From an uncultured Hydrogenophaga sp. (GTDB taxonomy: Bacteria > Pseudomonadota > Gammaproteobacteria > Burkholderiales > Burkholderiaceae_C): a DNA stretch of 64,000 nt. The DNA lies in contig NZ_OY288126.1 in the NCBI RefSeq assembly GCF_958439165.1, forward strand, positions 62,001 to 126,000, read 5' to 3'. The notes beneath the pieces were generated by a model that was given only the letters and a program-made list of their open reading frames with translations, did no database searches and was not told the DNA's origin. Shown piece after piece: positions 33,510 through 42,224 of this stretch (position 1 is its first letter; each line of letters starts with the position of its first letter). Position numbers and translations under genes: made by a program.

Positions 33510-34937
33510 TCAGGCCAGCACCCGACCCGGGTTCATCAGGCCCTGCGGGTCCAGTGCGGTCTTGATGCTGCGCATCAGGCTCAGGGCCACCGGGTCCTTG
33601 TAATGCGGCAGGCAGGCGGCCTTGAGGCTGCCCACACCGTGCTCGGCACTGATGGAGCCGCCGTGGCGGGTCACGGCGTCGAACACCAGGGTGTTGACGC
33701 GGGACTCCTCCTCGGACAGGAAACGCACCGGGTCGCCGTCGGCCGGGGCCTGCACGTTGTAGTGCAGGTTGCCATCGCCCAGGTGGCCAAAGTTCACCAG
33801 CCGCACGCCGGGGATGGCCTGGGCCAGCAGGGCGTCGGTCTCGGCGCAGAAGGCGGGGATGCGCGACACCGGGATGCTGATGTCGTGCTTGATGTTCAGG
33901 CCTTCCTCGGCCTGGGCCAGCGGAATGCTCTCGCGGATGTGCCACAGGCCCTGCGCCTGGGCGATGCTCTCGGCCACCACGGCATCCAGCACGTGCCCGG
34001 CGTCCAGAGCGGTTTCCAGCAGGCGCTCGAACTGGGCGCGGGCGTGTTCCTCGCTTTCGCTGTCGCTGTTCTCCAGCAGCACGCAGTACGGGCTCTCGCG
34101 CCACAGCGGCACCCGCAGCTGCGGGAAATGGCGGTCGACCAGGCCGAGCGCGAACTGGCCCATGACCTCGAAGCCGGTCAGGCCCGGCCCCAGGCGGCGG
34201 TGGGCCAGCGACAGCAGCGCCACGGCGGCGTCCATGGAGGGCACGGCGGCCCAGGCGGTGAGCCGGGCGGCGGGCTGGGGGTGCAGCTTGAGTGTGGCGG
34301 CGGTGATGATGCCCAGCGTGCCTTCGCTGCCCACGAACAGGTCGCGCAGGTCGTAGCCGGTGTTGTCCTTGCGCAGGCCGCCCAGCCCGTTCCAGACCTC
34401 GCCCTGCGCGGTGACCACTTCCAGGCCCAGGCAGAGTTCACGGGCGTTGCCGTAGCGGACCACCTGGGTGCCGCCGGCATTGGTGGCCAGGTTGCCGCCG
34501 ATGGTGCAGCTGCCCTCGGCCGCCAGGCTCAATGGAAACAGCAGGCCGGCCTGTTCGGCGGCTTCCTGCACCGACTGCAGCACGCAGCCGGCCTCGACCG
34601 TCATGGTCAGGTTGGCCGTGTCGATGCCACGAACCGCGTTCATGCGGCCCAGGTGCAGCACCACCTGCCGGCCCGAATCGTCGGGCGTGGAACCGACCAC
34701 CAGGCCGGTGTTGCCGCCCTGCGGCACCACTTGTACCCCGGCGGCCACGCAGGCCTTGACCACCGCCGCCACCTCGGCCGTGCTGCCCGGCCGCACCACG
34801 GCCAGCGCATGGCCGCGGGCGCGCTTGCGCCAGTCCTGTTCGTGGGCGGTCAGGTCGTGCCGGTCCCGGGTCAGCACATGGGTGTCGCCCACCAGGGCGC
34901 GCAGGGTGTCGACGACGGGGTGGGGCCGGGCAGTCAT
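33510..34937 (-). CDS. FAD-linked oxidase (GlcD/D-2-hydroxyacid dehydrogenase type)
   Basis: The 475-residue product has the FAD_binding_4 (PCMH) domain with VVRPGSTAEVAAVVKAC, VPQGGNTGLVVGS and GSCTIGGNLATNAGGTQVVRYGNARELCLG. A C-terminal FAD-oxidase domain contains NFGHLGDGNLHYNV and GGSISAEHGVGSLK. It belongs to the GlcD/D-LDH/D2HGDH group that oxidises 2-hydroxyacids and gives electrons to quinone, a cytochrome or ETF. No GlcE/GlcF partners are nearby, so a single-subunit D-2-hydroxyglutarate or D-lactate dehydrogenase is more likely. Confidence 0.9.
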   Translation of the reverse strand: MTARPHPVVDTLRALVGDTHVLTRDRHDLTAHEQDWRKRARGHALAVVRPGSTAEVAAVVKACVAAGVQVVPQGGNTGLVVGSTPDDSGRQVVLHLGRMNAVRGIDTANLTMTVEAGCVLQSVQEAAEQAGLLFPLSLAAEGSCTIGGNLATNAGGTQVVRYGNARELCLGLEVVTAQGEVWNGLGGLRKDNTGYDLRDLFVGSEGTLGIITAATLKLHPQPAARLTAWAAVPSMDAAVALLSLAHRRLGPGLTGFEVMGQFALGLVDRHFPQLRVPLWRESPYCVLLENSDSESEEHARAQFERLLETALDAGHVLDAVVAESIAQAQGLWHIRESIPLAQAEEGLNIKHDISIPVSRIPAFCAETDALLAQAIPGVRLVNFGHLGDGNLHYNVQAPADGDPVRFLSEEESRVNTLVFDAVTRHGGSISAEHGVGSLKAACLPHYKDPVALSLMRSIKTALDPQGLMNPGRVLA

Positions 34938-34946
34938 GGGGGGCGG

Positions 34947-35396
34947 TCAGGGCTGGCGCGGCGCGGCCGGTTGGGTCCGGGCATCGGCTTCGGCGGCCGC
35001 CGAGGCGGCATCGGCAGCCACGGCTTCCTTGCCGGCAGCCTTCAGGCGGATGCGCACATGCAGGGCGCAGGCGGCGAACAGGCTCAGGCAGAGCAGGGTC
35101 TGGAGCACCGCCATCAGGGTGGATGCGGCCGATTCGCCGCTGGTGGCGCGCACGGCACCCTCGGTGAAGTACAGCCAGACCAGCAGGCTGACCCAGCGGT
35201 AGGTGTACATGCGGTTCTTCAGCAGCCCGGCCAGCGGCACCGCCAGCGGCAGCACCTTCAGCGCCCACCAGGAGCCGCCTGGCCGCAGCGGCGCGACCAC
35301 CATTTCCCAGGCCAGACCCACGAGGATCAGGCCGATCAGGCTGGCAACAGCCAGCCAGCGGGTGTTCTGGATGGCGGCGGTGGGCAGGGTGGTCAT
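34947..35396 (-). CDS. DUF2069 membrane protein
   Basis: The 149-residue product has four hydrophobic segments (WLAVASLIGLILVGLAWEM, LKVLPLAVPLAGLL, TYRWVSLLVWLYFTEGAVRA, AVLQTLLCLSLFAACALHVRI) and the DUF2069 signature GxxxxRMYTYRW with FTEG. An Ala-rich tail follows. Function is unknown; the family often sits beside flavodoxin/WrbA or oxidase genes. It starts the two-gene unit with the FAD-linked oxidase (9-bp gap) and is divergent from the YihY gene. Confidence 0.85.
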   Translation of the reverse strand: MTTLPTAAIQNTRWLAVASLIGLILVGLAWEMVVAPLRPGGSWWALKVLPLAVPLAGLLKNRMYTYRWVSLLVWLYFTEGAVRATSGESAASTLMAVLQTLLCLSLFAACALHVRIRLKAAGKEAVAADAASAAAEADARTQPAAPRQP

Positions 35397-35452
35397 GGCG
35401 GAATGAGAGGAAGCCGACAGAGGCGGGCAGGGCGGGCTGGCATGATACCGGG

Positions 35453-36721
35453 ATGACCCTGTCCGACCGGCTCGGCGCCGCTGAATCCCTGCTGCGAACG
35501 CTGTGGCGCAACGCCCGCGGCTTTCCGTGGCGCAACACCGCCGTCACCCTGCGCGAACGCTTCCGGGAGGACCGCCTGGGCGTCACCGCCAGCAGCCTGA
35601 CCTTCACCACCTCCATCTCGCTGGTGCCGCTGTTCACCGTGGCGCTGGCGGTGTTCAGCGCCTTCCCCATGTTCGACCGGCTGCAGGTCACGCTGCAGCG
35701 CTGGCTGGTGCAGAGCCTGGTGCCGGACAACATCGCCCGCCAGGTGCTGACCTACCTGAACCAGTTCTCCAGCAAGGCCTCGCAGATGGGCTGGGCCGGT
35801 GCGTTGGTGCTGCTGGTCACGGCGCTGGCCCTGATCCTCACCATCGACCGCAAGCTCAACGACATCTGGCGGGTACGCCAGCCGCGTTCGTTCACCCAGC
35901 GGGTGCTGGTGTACTGGGCCGTGCTCACCCTGGGCCCGCTGCTGCTGGCCGGCAGCGTCACCGTCACGTCGTATGCCATTGCCTATTCACGCGGGGTGCC
36001 GGGCAGCCTGACCGGCACGGTCCGCCTGCTGCTCGATTCGCTGCAGGTGGTGCTGGTCACCGGCGGGCTGGCGGCGCTCTACCGCTATGTGCCCAACACC
36101 CGGGTGCGCTGGACCCATGCGCTGGTGGGCGGCCTGTTCGCCGCCACTGCGCTGGAACTGGCCAAACAGCTGCTGGGCTGGTACTTGAAGGCGGTGCCGA
36201 CCTACTCGGTGCTCTACGGCACTTTTGCCACGCTGCCCATCCTGCTGGTCTGGTTCTATGTGGCATGGGTCATCGTGCTGCTGGGGGCGGTGGTCACGGC
36301 GTATCTGCCCAGCCTGCTGACCGGCGTGGCCCGCCGGGGCGACACGCCGGGCTGGAGCTTTCAGCTGTCGCTGGAGGTGATGGAGCGCCTGCTCTCAGCA
36401 CGGGACGACGCCGCGCGCGGCCTGAGCCTGGATGCCCTGGCCCAGGCCCTGCGGGTCGACCCGCTGCAGCTCGAAGAACCGGTGGGCGCTCTGGTCGCGC
36501 TGGACTGGCTGGGCCGGCTGAACGAGGAGGGCGAGCGTTACGTGGTGCTGATCGATCCCGACAGCACCCCCATGGCACCGCTGGCCGAGCGCCTGCTGCT
36601 GGCCCGTCAGGCCAGCACCCTGCGATTCTGGGACCAGAGCCGCTGGTCCGACCTGACCCTGGCCGAGACGCTGACCCCCGGCGTGCTGCCCCCGGGGGCA
36701 GCGCCGGTCATCAACGCCTGA
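35453..36721 (+). CDS. YihY/virulence factor BrkB family membrane protein
   Basis: The 422-residue product has the YihY/BrkB core: FREDRLGVTASSLTFTTSISLVPLFTVAL, IDRKLNDIWRV, then six membrane helices ending in LVWFYVAWVIVLLGAVVTAYLP. The last 120 residues form a soluble extension with a winged-helix-like LSLDALAQALRVDPLQLEEPVGALVALDWLGRL. Earlier annotation as tRNA-processing RNase BN has been withdrawn for this family; its function remains unclear. The stop is next to that of the convergent hydrolase gene. Confidence 0.9.
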   Translation: MTLSDRLGAAESLLRTLWRNARGFPWRNTAVTLRERFREDRLGVTASSLTFTTSISLVPLFTVALAVFSAFPMFDRLQVTLQRWLVQSLVPDNIARQVLTYLNQFSSKASQMGWAGALVLLVTALALILTIDRKLNDIWRVRQPRSFTQRVLVYWAVLTLGPLLLAGSVTVTSYAIAYSRGVPGSLTGTVRLLLDSLQVVLVTGGLAALYRYVPNTRVRWTHALVGGLFAATALELAKQLLGWYLKAVPTYSVLYGTFATLPILLVWFYVAWVIVLLGAVVTAYLPSLLTGVARRGDTPGWSFQLSLEVMERLLSARDDAARGLSLDALAQALRVDPLQLEEPVGALVALDWLGRLNEEGERYVVLIDPDSTPMAPLAERLLLARQASTLRFWDQSRWSDLTLAETLTPGVLPPGAAPVINA

Positions 36722-37558
36722 TCAGGCCGGCTGCGCCGTATGGCGCTGCAGGAAATCGCGCAGCGCGAACAGGGTGGCATCCGGCGCCTCGGTCATCTGG
36801 TGGTGGCCCACCGGCACCCGCGCCACCTCCACCATCCGACCGGCTGCGCGGGCCGCCTCGATCAGGCCCTGTGCGGCCTTGGGCGGCGTCATCTGGTCGG
36901 CTGCACCCAGCACGAACAGCACCGGGCAGCGCCCGTTCTGCATGGCGGCTTCCCCGCCCGAGTAGCTGTCGCAGGCCACGAAGCCCCGGTGGAACACGTT
37001 CACCGCCGGGTTGCTGCGCAGCACGCGACGGCCCAGGGCCATGCCGGCACCGAACACCCAGGTGCCCGGGCCCAGCGCCGAGGGCGGCGCGGCCAGCGTG
37101 CTGCGCGAGAACACGTTGACCATGCGCAGCGCCTTTTCGGGTTCTTCCAGCGAGGCCTGGATGAGGGCCGGAGACACCTTCATCGGATACGCCGTGCCCA
37201 CCAGCACCAGGTGGCTGATGCGCTCGGGGAACCGGGCAGCGGCCTCCATGGCGATCAGCGATCCCCAGCTGTGGCCCACCAGGGCAACCTGCTGCACGCC
37301 CGCGGCGTCCAGCAAGGCGCCGACGAAATCGGCGGCCGCTTCCACCGAGGCCGGGGCTTCGCCGCCGCTGCGGCAATGGCCCGGCAGGTCGACGGCCAGC
37401 ACATTGAAGCCGTGGTTCGCCAGGTAGCGGCTCTGCAGCGCCCAGACGCTGTGGTCGTTGAGCACGCCGTGGATCATGACCACGGTGGGCCGGGCGGCAT
37501 CGAAGGGCTTGCCGCCGGTGTAGGCGTAGGTGGTGGCGCCGTTGACGGTGAGTTCCAT
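36722..37558 (-). CDS. Alpha/beta hydrolase (esterase/lipase type)
   Basis: The 278-residue product has VVMIHGVLNDHSVWALQ for the oxyanion region, VDLPGHCRSGG, the nucleophile elbow LVGHSWGSLIAMEAA with S97, a lid with several methionines, VLFVLGAADQMTPP for the acid and VGHHQMTEAPD for the histidine. It resembles the alpha/beta hydrolases that follow metY-type genes in betaproteobacteria. It begins only two bases beyond the metY stop, so both are co-transcribed; a link to homoserine or sulfur metabolism would be inference. Confidence 0.88.
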   Translation of the reverse strand: MELTVNGATTYAYTGGKPFDAARPTVVMIHGVLNDHSVWALQSRYLANHGFNVLAVDLPGHCRSGGEAPASVEAAADFVGALLDAAGVQQVALVGHSWGSLIAMEAAARFPERISHLVLVGTAYPMKVSPALIQASLEEPEKALRMVNVFSRSTLAAPPSALGPGTWVFGAGMALGRRVLRSNPAVNVFHRGFVACDSYSGGEAAMQNGRCPVLFVLGAADQMTPPKAAQGLIEAARAAGRMVEVARVPVGHHQMTEAPDATLFALRDFLQRHTAQPA

Positions 37559-37560
37559 GG

Positions 37561-38880
37561 TCAGACTGCCTTTTCTGCGGCCTTGAGGGCGCGCTTGAGG
37601 TCGTCGATCAGATCGTCGGCGTCTTCCAGGCCGATGGACAGGCGGATGGTGCCCGGGCCGATGCCGGCACCCGCCAGGGCTTCGTCGCTCATGCGGAAGT
37701 GGGTGGTGCTGGCCGGGTGGATCACCAGCGAGCGGCAGTCGCCCACATTGGCCAGGTGGCTGAAGATCTTGAGGGCCTCGATGAAGGCCTTGCCCTGCGT
37801 GCGGCTGCCCTTGATGTCGAAGCTGAACACCGAGCCCGCTCCGCGTGCACCGAAGCGCAGGATGCGTTCGGCCAGCGCATGGCTGGGGTGCGATTCGAGC
37901 AGGGGATGACCCACCCGCGAGACCAGCGGGTGGCTGGCCAGGAACTGCACCACACGCTCGGTGTTGGCCATGTGCCGGTCCATGCGCAGCGACAGCGTCT
38001 CGATGCCCTGCAGGATCAGCCACGCGGTGTGCGGGCTCATGCAGGCGCCGAAGTCGCGCAGGCCCTCCCGCCGGGCCCGCAGCAGGAAGGCGCCCACGGT
38101 GGACTCCTCGGTGAACACCATGTTGTGAAAGCCGTCGTAGGACTCGCTGAGCTCGGCAAAGCGGCCGTCGCGGGCATGGGCGGCGTCCCAGTCGAAGCTG
38201 CCGCCATCGATCAGCACGCCACCGATGACGGTGCCGTGGCCGCTCAGGAACTTGGTGGCCGAGTGGTAGACGAGGTCGGCCCCCATCTCCAGCGGGCGCA
38301 CCAGGTAGGGCGTGGTCAGGGTGGAATCGACCAGCAGCGGCACACCGGCCTCGCGGGCGATCTGGCCGATGGTGGGCACATCGAGCACGTCCAGGCCCGG
38401 GTTGCCCACCGTCTCGCCGAAGAACAGGCGGGTGTTCGGCCGCACGGCGGCCTTCCAGCCGTCGATGTCGCCGGGCTTGACGAAGGTGGTCTCGATGCCG
38501 AAGCGTCGCATCGTGTAGTGCAGCAGGTTCTGGCTGCCGCCGTACAACGCGGTGCTGGCCACGATGTGCGACCCCGCCCCCATCAGCGTGGCCACCGCCA
38601 GGTGCAGCGCCGCCTGCCCGCTGGCGGTGGCAATGGCGCCCACGCCGCCTTCGAGCGCGGCCATGCGCTGCTCGAACACCGCGTTGGTGGGGTTGCTGAT
38701 GCGGCTGTACACATGGCCGGCGCGTTCCAGGTTGAACAGCGCGGCCGCATGGTCGCTCGACTCGAAGACGAAGGACGTGGTCAGGTGGATGGGCACGGCG
38801 CGCGCGCCGGTGGCGGGGTCGGGCTGGGCACCGGCATGCAGGGCCAGCGTGTCGAACCCGGGGTCGGAATGACCGGCCAT
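37561..38880 (-). CDS. metY: O-acetylhomoserine/O-succinylhomoserine sulfhydrylase (Cys/Met-metabolism PLP enzyme)
   Basis: The 439-residue product is a fold-type-I PLP enzyme of the Cys/Met family. It starts FDTLALHAGAQPDPATGARAVPIHLTTSFVF, carries SRISNPTNAVFEQRMAALEGG and ends FRMSDEALAGAGIGPGTIRLSIGLED. The PLP lysine is in YHSATKFLSGHGTVIGG. Size and the long central region match O-acetylhomoserine aminocarboxypropyltransferases, which make homocysteine from sulfide, better than MetB or MetC. O-succinylhomoserine as substrate (MetZ) cannot be excluded. The upstream gap has no visible SAM riboswitch. Confidence 0.9.
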   Translation of the reverse strand: MAGHSDPGFDTLALHAGAQPDPATGARAVPIHLTTSFVFESSDHAAALFNLERAGHVYSRISNPTNAVFEQRMAALEGGVGAIATASGQAALHLAVATLMGAGSHIVASTALYGGSQNLLHYTMRRFGIETTFVKPGDIDGWKAAVRPNTRLFFGETVGNPGLDVLDVPTIGQIAREAGVPLLVDSTLTTPYLVRPLEMGADLVYHSATKFLSGHGTVIGGVLIDGGSFDWDAAHARDGRFAELSESYDGFHNMVFTEESTVGAFLLRARREGLRDFGACMSPHTAWLILQGIETLSLRMDRHMANTERVVQFLASHPLVSRVGHPLLESHPSHALAERILRFGARGAGSVFSFDIKGSRTQGKAFIEALKIFSHLANVGDCRSLVIHPASTTHFRMSDEALAGAGIGPGTIRLSIGLEDADDLIDDLKRALKAAEKAV

Positions 38881-38976
38881 GGGGGTGTCTCCTGATGTGG
38901 TTCTGCGGGGTATTGTGGGCTATATTGCTTCACTGCCCGGTCGGGCGGACGACACCAGATTCCGAGGAGAACGGCC

Positions 38977-39462
38977 ATGAAAGTCAGCGACATCCTGCGC
39001 GTCAAGGGCGGCACGCTTTACACCATCTCGCCGGAGGATTCGCTCCAGCGCGCGGTGGAGACCATGGCCCAGTACGACATCGGCTCGCTGGCCGTCATGG
39101 AGCACGGCGAGCTGGTGGGCATGCTGACCTTCCGCGAGCTGATCCACACCCTGGCCCGCAACGGGGGACAGGTGGGCGGCAAGGTGGTGCGCACCGTCAT
39201 GGACGACCACCCCATGAGCTGCACCCCCGAGACCGAGCTGGACCAGGTCCGCCCCATGATGCTTGAGAAGCACACCCGCTACATGCCGGTCATGGACAAC
39301 AAGATGCTCATGGGCGTGATCAGCTTCTACGACGTGGCCAAGGCGGTGGTCGACAGCCAGAACTTCGAGAACCGCATGCTCAAGGCCTACATCCGCGACT
39401 GGCCCCAGGAAGAAGAAGGCGAAGCCGCTGCCGCCGAGGCCGCCCGCGCCGCTCGGGGATAA
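38977..39462 (+). CDS. CBS-domain pair protein
   Basis: The 161-residue product consists of two CBS motifs: ISPEDSLQRAVETMAQYDIGSLAVMEHGELVGMLT at about 18-52 and TPETELDQVRPMMLEKHTRYMPVMDNKMLMGVIS at about 83-116. Together they form a Bateman module that binds adenine nucleotides, followed by a Glu/Ala-rich tail. Such stand-alone modules sense energy state or regulate partners. It has a GAGGAG site. aroC follows nine bases after its stop, so both share a transcript. Confidence 0.9.
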   Translation: MKVSDILRVKGGTLYTISPEDSLQRAVETMAQYDIGSLAVMEHGELVGMLTFRELIHTLARNGGQVGGKVVRTVMDDHPMSCTPETELDQVRPMMLEKHTRYMPVMDNKMLMGVISFYDVAKAVVDSQNFENRMLKAYIRDWPQEEEGEAAAAEAARAARG

Positions 39463-39471
39463 TCGGGCCGC

Positions 39472-40572
39472 ATGAGCGGCAACACCCTTGGCACCCTGTT
39501 TTGCGTCACCAACTTCGGTGAATCCCACGGCCCGGCCATCGGCTGCGTGATCGACGGGTGCCCCCCCGGCCTGGCGCTGGACGCCGCCGACATCCAGACC
39601 GACCTGGACCGCCGCCGCCCCGGCACCAGCCAGTTCGTCACACAGCGCAACGAACCCGACGCGGTGGAGATCCTCTCCGGCGTCTACCAGGGGCAGACCA
39701 CCGGCGCCCCCATCGCCCTGCTGATCCGCAACACCGACCAGCGCAGCAAGGACTACGGCGACATCCTGCAGACCTTCCGCCCCGGTCATGCCGACTACAC
39801 CTATTGGCAGAAATACGGCATCCGCGACCCGCGCGGCGGTGGCCGCAGCTCGGCCCGCCTGACCGCGCCCACCGTGGCCGCCGGCGCCGTGGCCCGCAAG
39901 TGGCTGCGTGAACACCACGGTATCGAATTCCGGGGCTGCATGACCCAGATCGGCGAGGTGGCCATCCCCTTCGAGAGCTGGGACCATGTGCGCAACAACC
40001 CATTCTTCGCCCCGGTGGCCGATGCATCGGCGCTGGAGGACTACATGATGGCGCTGCGCAAGAGCGGCGATTCCTGCGGTGCCCGCATCCGCGTCACCGC
40101 CACCGGCATGCCGGTGGGCCTGGGCGAGCCGCTGTACGACCGGTTGGACGCCGACATCGCCCACGCCATGATGGGTCTGAACGCGGTCAAGGGCGTGGAG
40201 ATCGGTGCCGGCTTCGCCTGCGTGGCCGACAAGGGCAGCACCCACGGCGACAGCCTTACCCCGGACGGATTCGCCGCCAACAAGGCCGGTGGCGTGCTGG
40301 GCGGCATCAGCACCGGCCAGGACCTGGAGGTGTCGATCGCCATCAAGCCGACCAGCTCCATCCTGATCCCGCGCGAGAGCATCGATGTGAACGGCGAGGC
40401 CACCGAGCTCATCACCAAGGGCCGCCACGACCCTTGCGTGGGCATCCGCGCCACGCCCATTGCCGAGGCCCTGCTGGCCCTGGTGGTCATGGACCATGTG
40501 CTGCGCCACCGCGCCCAGTGCGGCGACGTGCGCACCGCCACCCCCGACATCGCGGCCCGCCAGCGGAGCTGA
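39472..40572 (+). CDS. aroC: Chorismate synthase
   Basis: AroC makes chorismate from EPSP using reduced FMN, the last step of the shikimate pathway. The 366-residue product has GTLFCVTNFGESHGPAIGCVIDGCPPG, RRRPGTSQFVTQRNE, the GGRSSARLTAPTVAAGAVA motif, and MMGLNAVKGVEIGAGF. Length and all signature segments are standard. It follows the CBS gene and precedes the MFS transporter by one base. aroQ and aroE, two further shikimate genes, lie on the other strand within 2.5 kb. Confidence 0.98.
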   Translation: MSGNTLGTLFCVTNFGESHGPAIGCVIDGCPPGLALDAADIQTDLDRRRPGTSQFVTQRNEPDAVEILSGVYQGQTTGAPIALLIRNTDQRSKDYGDILQTFRPGHADYTYWQKYGIRDPRGGGRSSARLTAPTVAAGAVARKWLREHHGIEFRGCMTQIGEVAIPFESWDHVRNNPFFAPVADASALEDYMMALRKSGDSCGARIRVTATGMPVGLGEPLYDRLDADIAHAMMGLNAVKGVEIGAGFACVADKGSTHGDSLTPDGFAANKAGGVLGGISTGQDLEVSIAIKPTSSILIPRESIDVNGEATELITKGRHDPCVGIRATPIAEALLALVVMDHVLRHRAQCGDVRTATPDIAARQRS

Positions 40573-40573
40573 C

Positions 40574-41737
40574 ATGGCCGTTGCTTCGGCGGTGCGGCCG
40601 TTCTCCTGGCTGAGCGCCAGCTATTTCGCGCACATCGGCTTCTTCAATCCGTACCTGCCGCTGTGGCTCAAGGAGCTGGGCTACGGCCTGCTGGCCATCA
40701 GCGTGCTCACTTCGGTGCAGTCGGCCACGCGGCTGTTCGCGCCCTATGGCTGGGGCTGGCTGAGCGACCACACCGGCGAGCGTGTGCGCCTGCTGCGCTA
40801 CGGCGCCACGGTGGCGCTGCTGGCGTCGCTGGGCCTGTGGTTCGATCTCGGCACCACCGGGCTGTTTCTGGTGTTGCTGCTGATGTTCACCCACACCAGC
40901 GGCATGATGCCCATGAGCGAGGCGGCGCTGGCCCACCTGGTCAGCCGCGACGGCAGCTTCGATGCCCGGCGCTATGGCCGGGTGCGGGTGTGGGGGTCGA
41001 TCGGTTTCCTGGTGACGGTGGTACTGGCCGGCACCTGGTTCGAGCACACCGGCATGAGCAGCTTCCCCGTCTGGACGCTGGCCACGCTGGCTGCCGTTGC
41101 GCTGAGCACCTGGCGGCTGCCCGACGCCCGCGAGCCGGTGCACATCGAACAGGCCCGCCCGCGCATCTGGCCGGTGCTTCGCCAGCCGCCGGTGGCCTGG
41201 TTCTTTGCTGCGGTGTTCTTCCATGTAATGGCGCACATCTTCATTTACATCTTCCTCTCGCTCTACCTGGACTCGCTGGGCTACAGCAAGACGGTGATCG
41301 GTCTGCTGTGGGCCTTGTCGGTGGCCATCGAGGTGGGCTGGTTCTTCACCCAGGGCCGCTGGCTGCCGCTGCTGACGCTGCCCGCGTGGCTGGTGCTGGC
41401 CGCAGGCCTCATGGCGCTGCGCATGGGCATCACGGCTTCGCTGGCCAGCTCGCTGGTTGTGCTGGTGCTGGCGCAGGCCCTGCATGCCATCACCTTTGCG
41501 GCCCACCACACGGTGTGCATTGCGTGGATCAGCGAACACTTCCCCGGTCGCCTGCGCGGGCGTGGTCAGGCGCTGTATGCGGTGCTGGGTTATGGCCTGC
41601 CCGGTGTGGTGGGCGGTCTGGCCGGGGGGCTGTTGAGTTCGGCTCTGGGCCTGGCCAGCGTGTTCTGGCTGTCGTCGGCCTGCGGCGCGGTGGCCGCGCT
41701 GTGCGCGCTGCGGGTGTGGTGGCTGAGGCGCAGCTGA
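40574..41737 (+). CDS. MFS transporter, 3-phenylpropionate (HcaT-like) type
   Basis: The 387-residue product has 12 predicted helices and the PPP-MFS pattern: SWLSASYFAHIGFFNPYLPLWLKELGYG at the N-terminus and YGRVRVWGSIGFLVTVVLAGTWF with the basic RRYGRVR loop. VMAHIFIYIFLSLYLDSLGYSKTVIGLLWA and HTVCIAWISEHFPGRLRGRGQALYA follow. HcaT-type carriers import aromatic acids, but many members have other or unknown substrates. The ATG begins one base after the aroC stop. Its stop is 4 bp from the convergent aroQ. Confidence 0.88.
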   Translation: MAVASAVRPFSWLSASYFAHIGFFNPYLPLWLKELGYGLLAISVLTSVQSATRLFAPYGWGWLSDHTGERVRLLRYGATVALLASLGLWFDLGTTGLFLVLLLMFTHTSGMMPMSEAALAHLVSRDGSFDARRYGRVRVWGSIGFLVTVVLAGTWFEHTGMSSFPVWTLATLAAVALSTWRLPDAREPVHIEQARPRIWPVLRQPPVAWFFAAVFFHVMAHIFIYIFLSLYLDSLGYSKTVIGLLWALSVAIEVGWFFTQGRWLPLLTLPAWLVLAAGLMALRMGITASLASSLVVLVLAQALHAITFAAHHTVCIAWISEHFPGRLRGRGQALYAVLGYGLPGVVGGLAGGLLSSALGLASVFWLSSACGAVAALCALRVWWLRRS

Positions 41738-41741
41738 AGCC

Positions 41742-42200
41742 TCAAGCCGCGCGGATCCGGCGCGCCAGCCCTTCGATGGCCAGTTCGTAGCCATCCACTC
41801 CAAAGCCCACCACGATGCCGGCGGCTGCCGGCGACACATAGGAGTGGTGGCGGAAGCTCTCGCGCGCGTGCACGTTGGAGATGTGCACCTCGAACACCGG
41901 CAGCGGTTTCACGCCGCTGATGGCATCGAACAGCGCCACCGAGGTGTGGGTGAAGGCGCCTGGGTTGAACACCACGCCAGCCAGCTCGCCGTTGCGATGG
42001 CGCACGCCGGCCTGGTGGATGGCATCGATGAGCGCGCCTTCGTGGTTGCTTTGCAGCGCCTCCAGCGAAAAGCCCAGGCGTTCGGCGGCAGCACGGCAGC
42101 GGGCTTCCACATCGGCCAGCGTGGTGGCGCCATAAACGCCCGGTTCGCGGGTGCCGAGCAGGTTCAGGTTGGGGCCGTTGAGCAGCAGGATGGCGGGCAT
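41742..42200 (-). CDS. aroQ: 3-dehydroquinate dehydratase, type II
   Basis: AroQ removes water from 3-dehydroquinate to give 3-dehydroshikimate. The 152-residue product has the type II signature LLNGPNLNLLGTREPGVYG with the active-site Tyr. LQSNHEGALIDAIHQA, VFNPGAFTHTSVALFDAI and VEVHISN-type VFEVHISNVHARESFRHHS with the catalytic His follow. It is transcribed in the same direction as aroE, whose stop is 24 bp upstream of its start, forming an aroE-aroQ pair. The protein should form a dodecamer. Confidence 0.97.
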   Translation of the reverse strand: MPAILLLNGPNLNLLGTREPGVYGATTLADVEARCRAAAERLGFSLEALQSNHEGALIDAIHQAGVRHRNGELAGVVFNPGAFTHTSVALFDAISGVKPLPVFEVHISNVHARESFRHHSYVSPAAAGIVVGFGVDGYELAIEGLARRIRAA

Positions 42201-42224
42201 GGAAGTCTCCGGAATGCAGGCACT

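Noticed and set aside
33438..35456. 672-codon plus-strand open frame
   Set aside because: It is antisense to the FAD-linked oxidase and DUF2069 genes, both of which have family motifs.
35453..36721. RNase BN
   Set aside because: The YihY family was once given this name in error; nuclease motifs are absent and the protein is an integral membrane protein.
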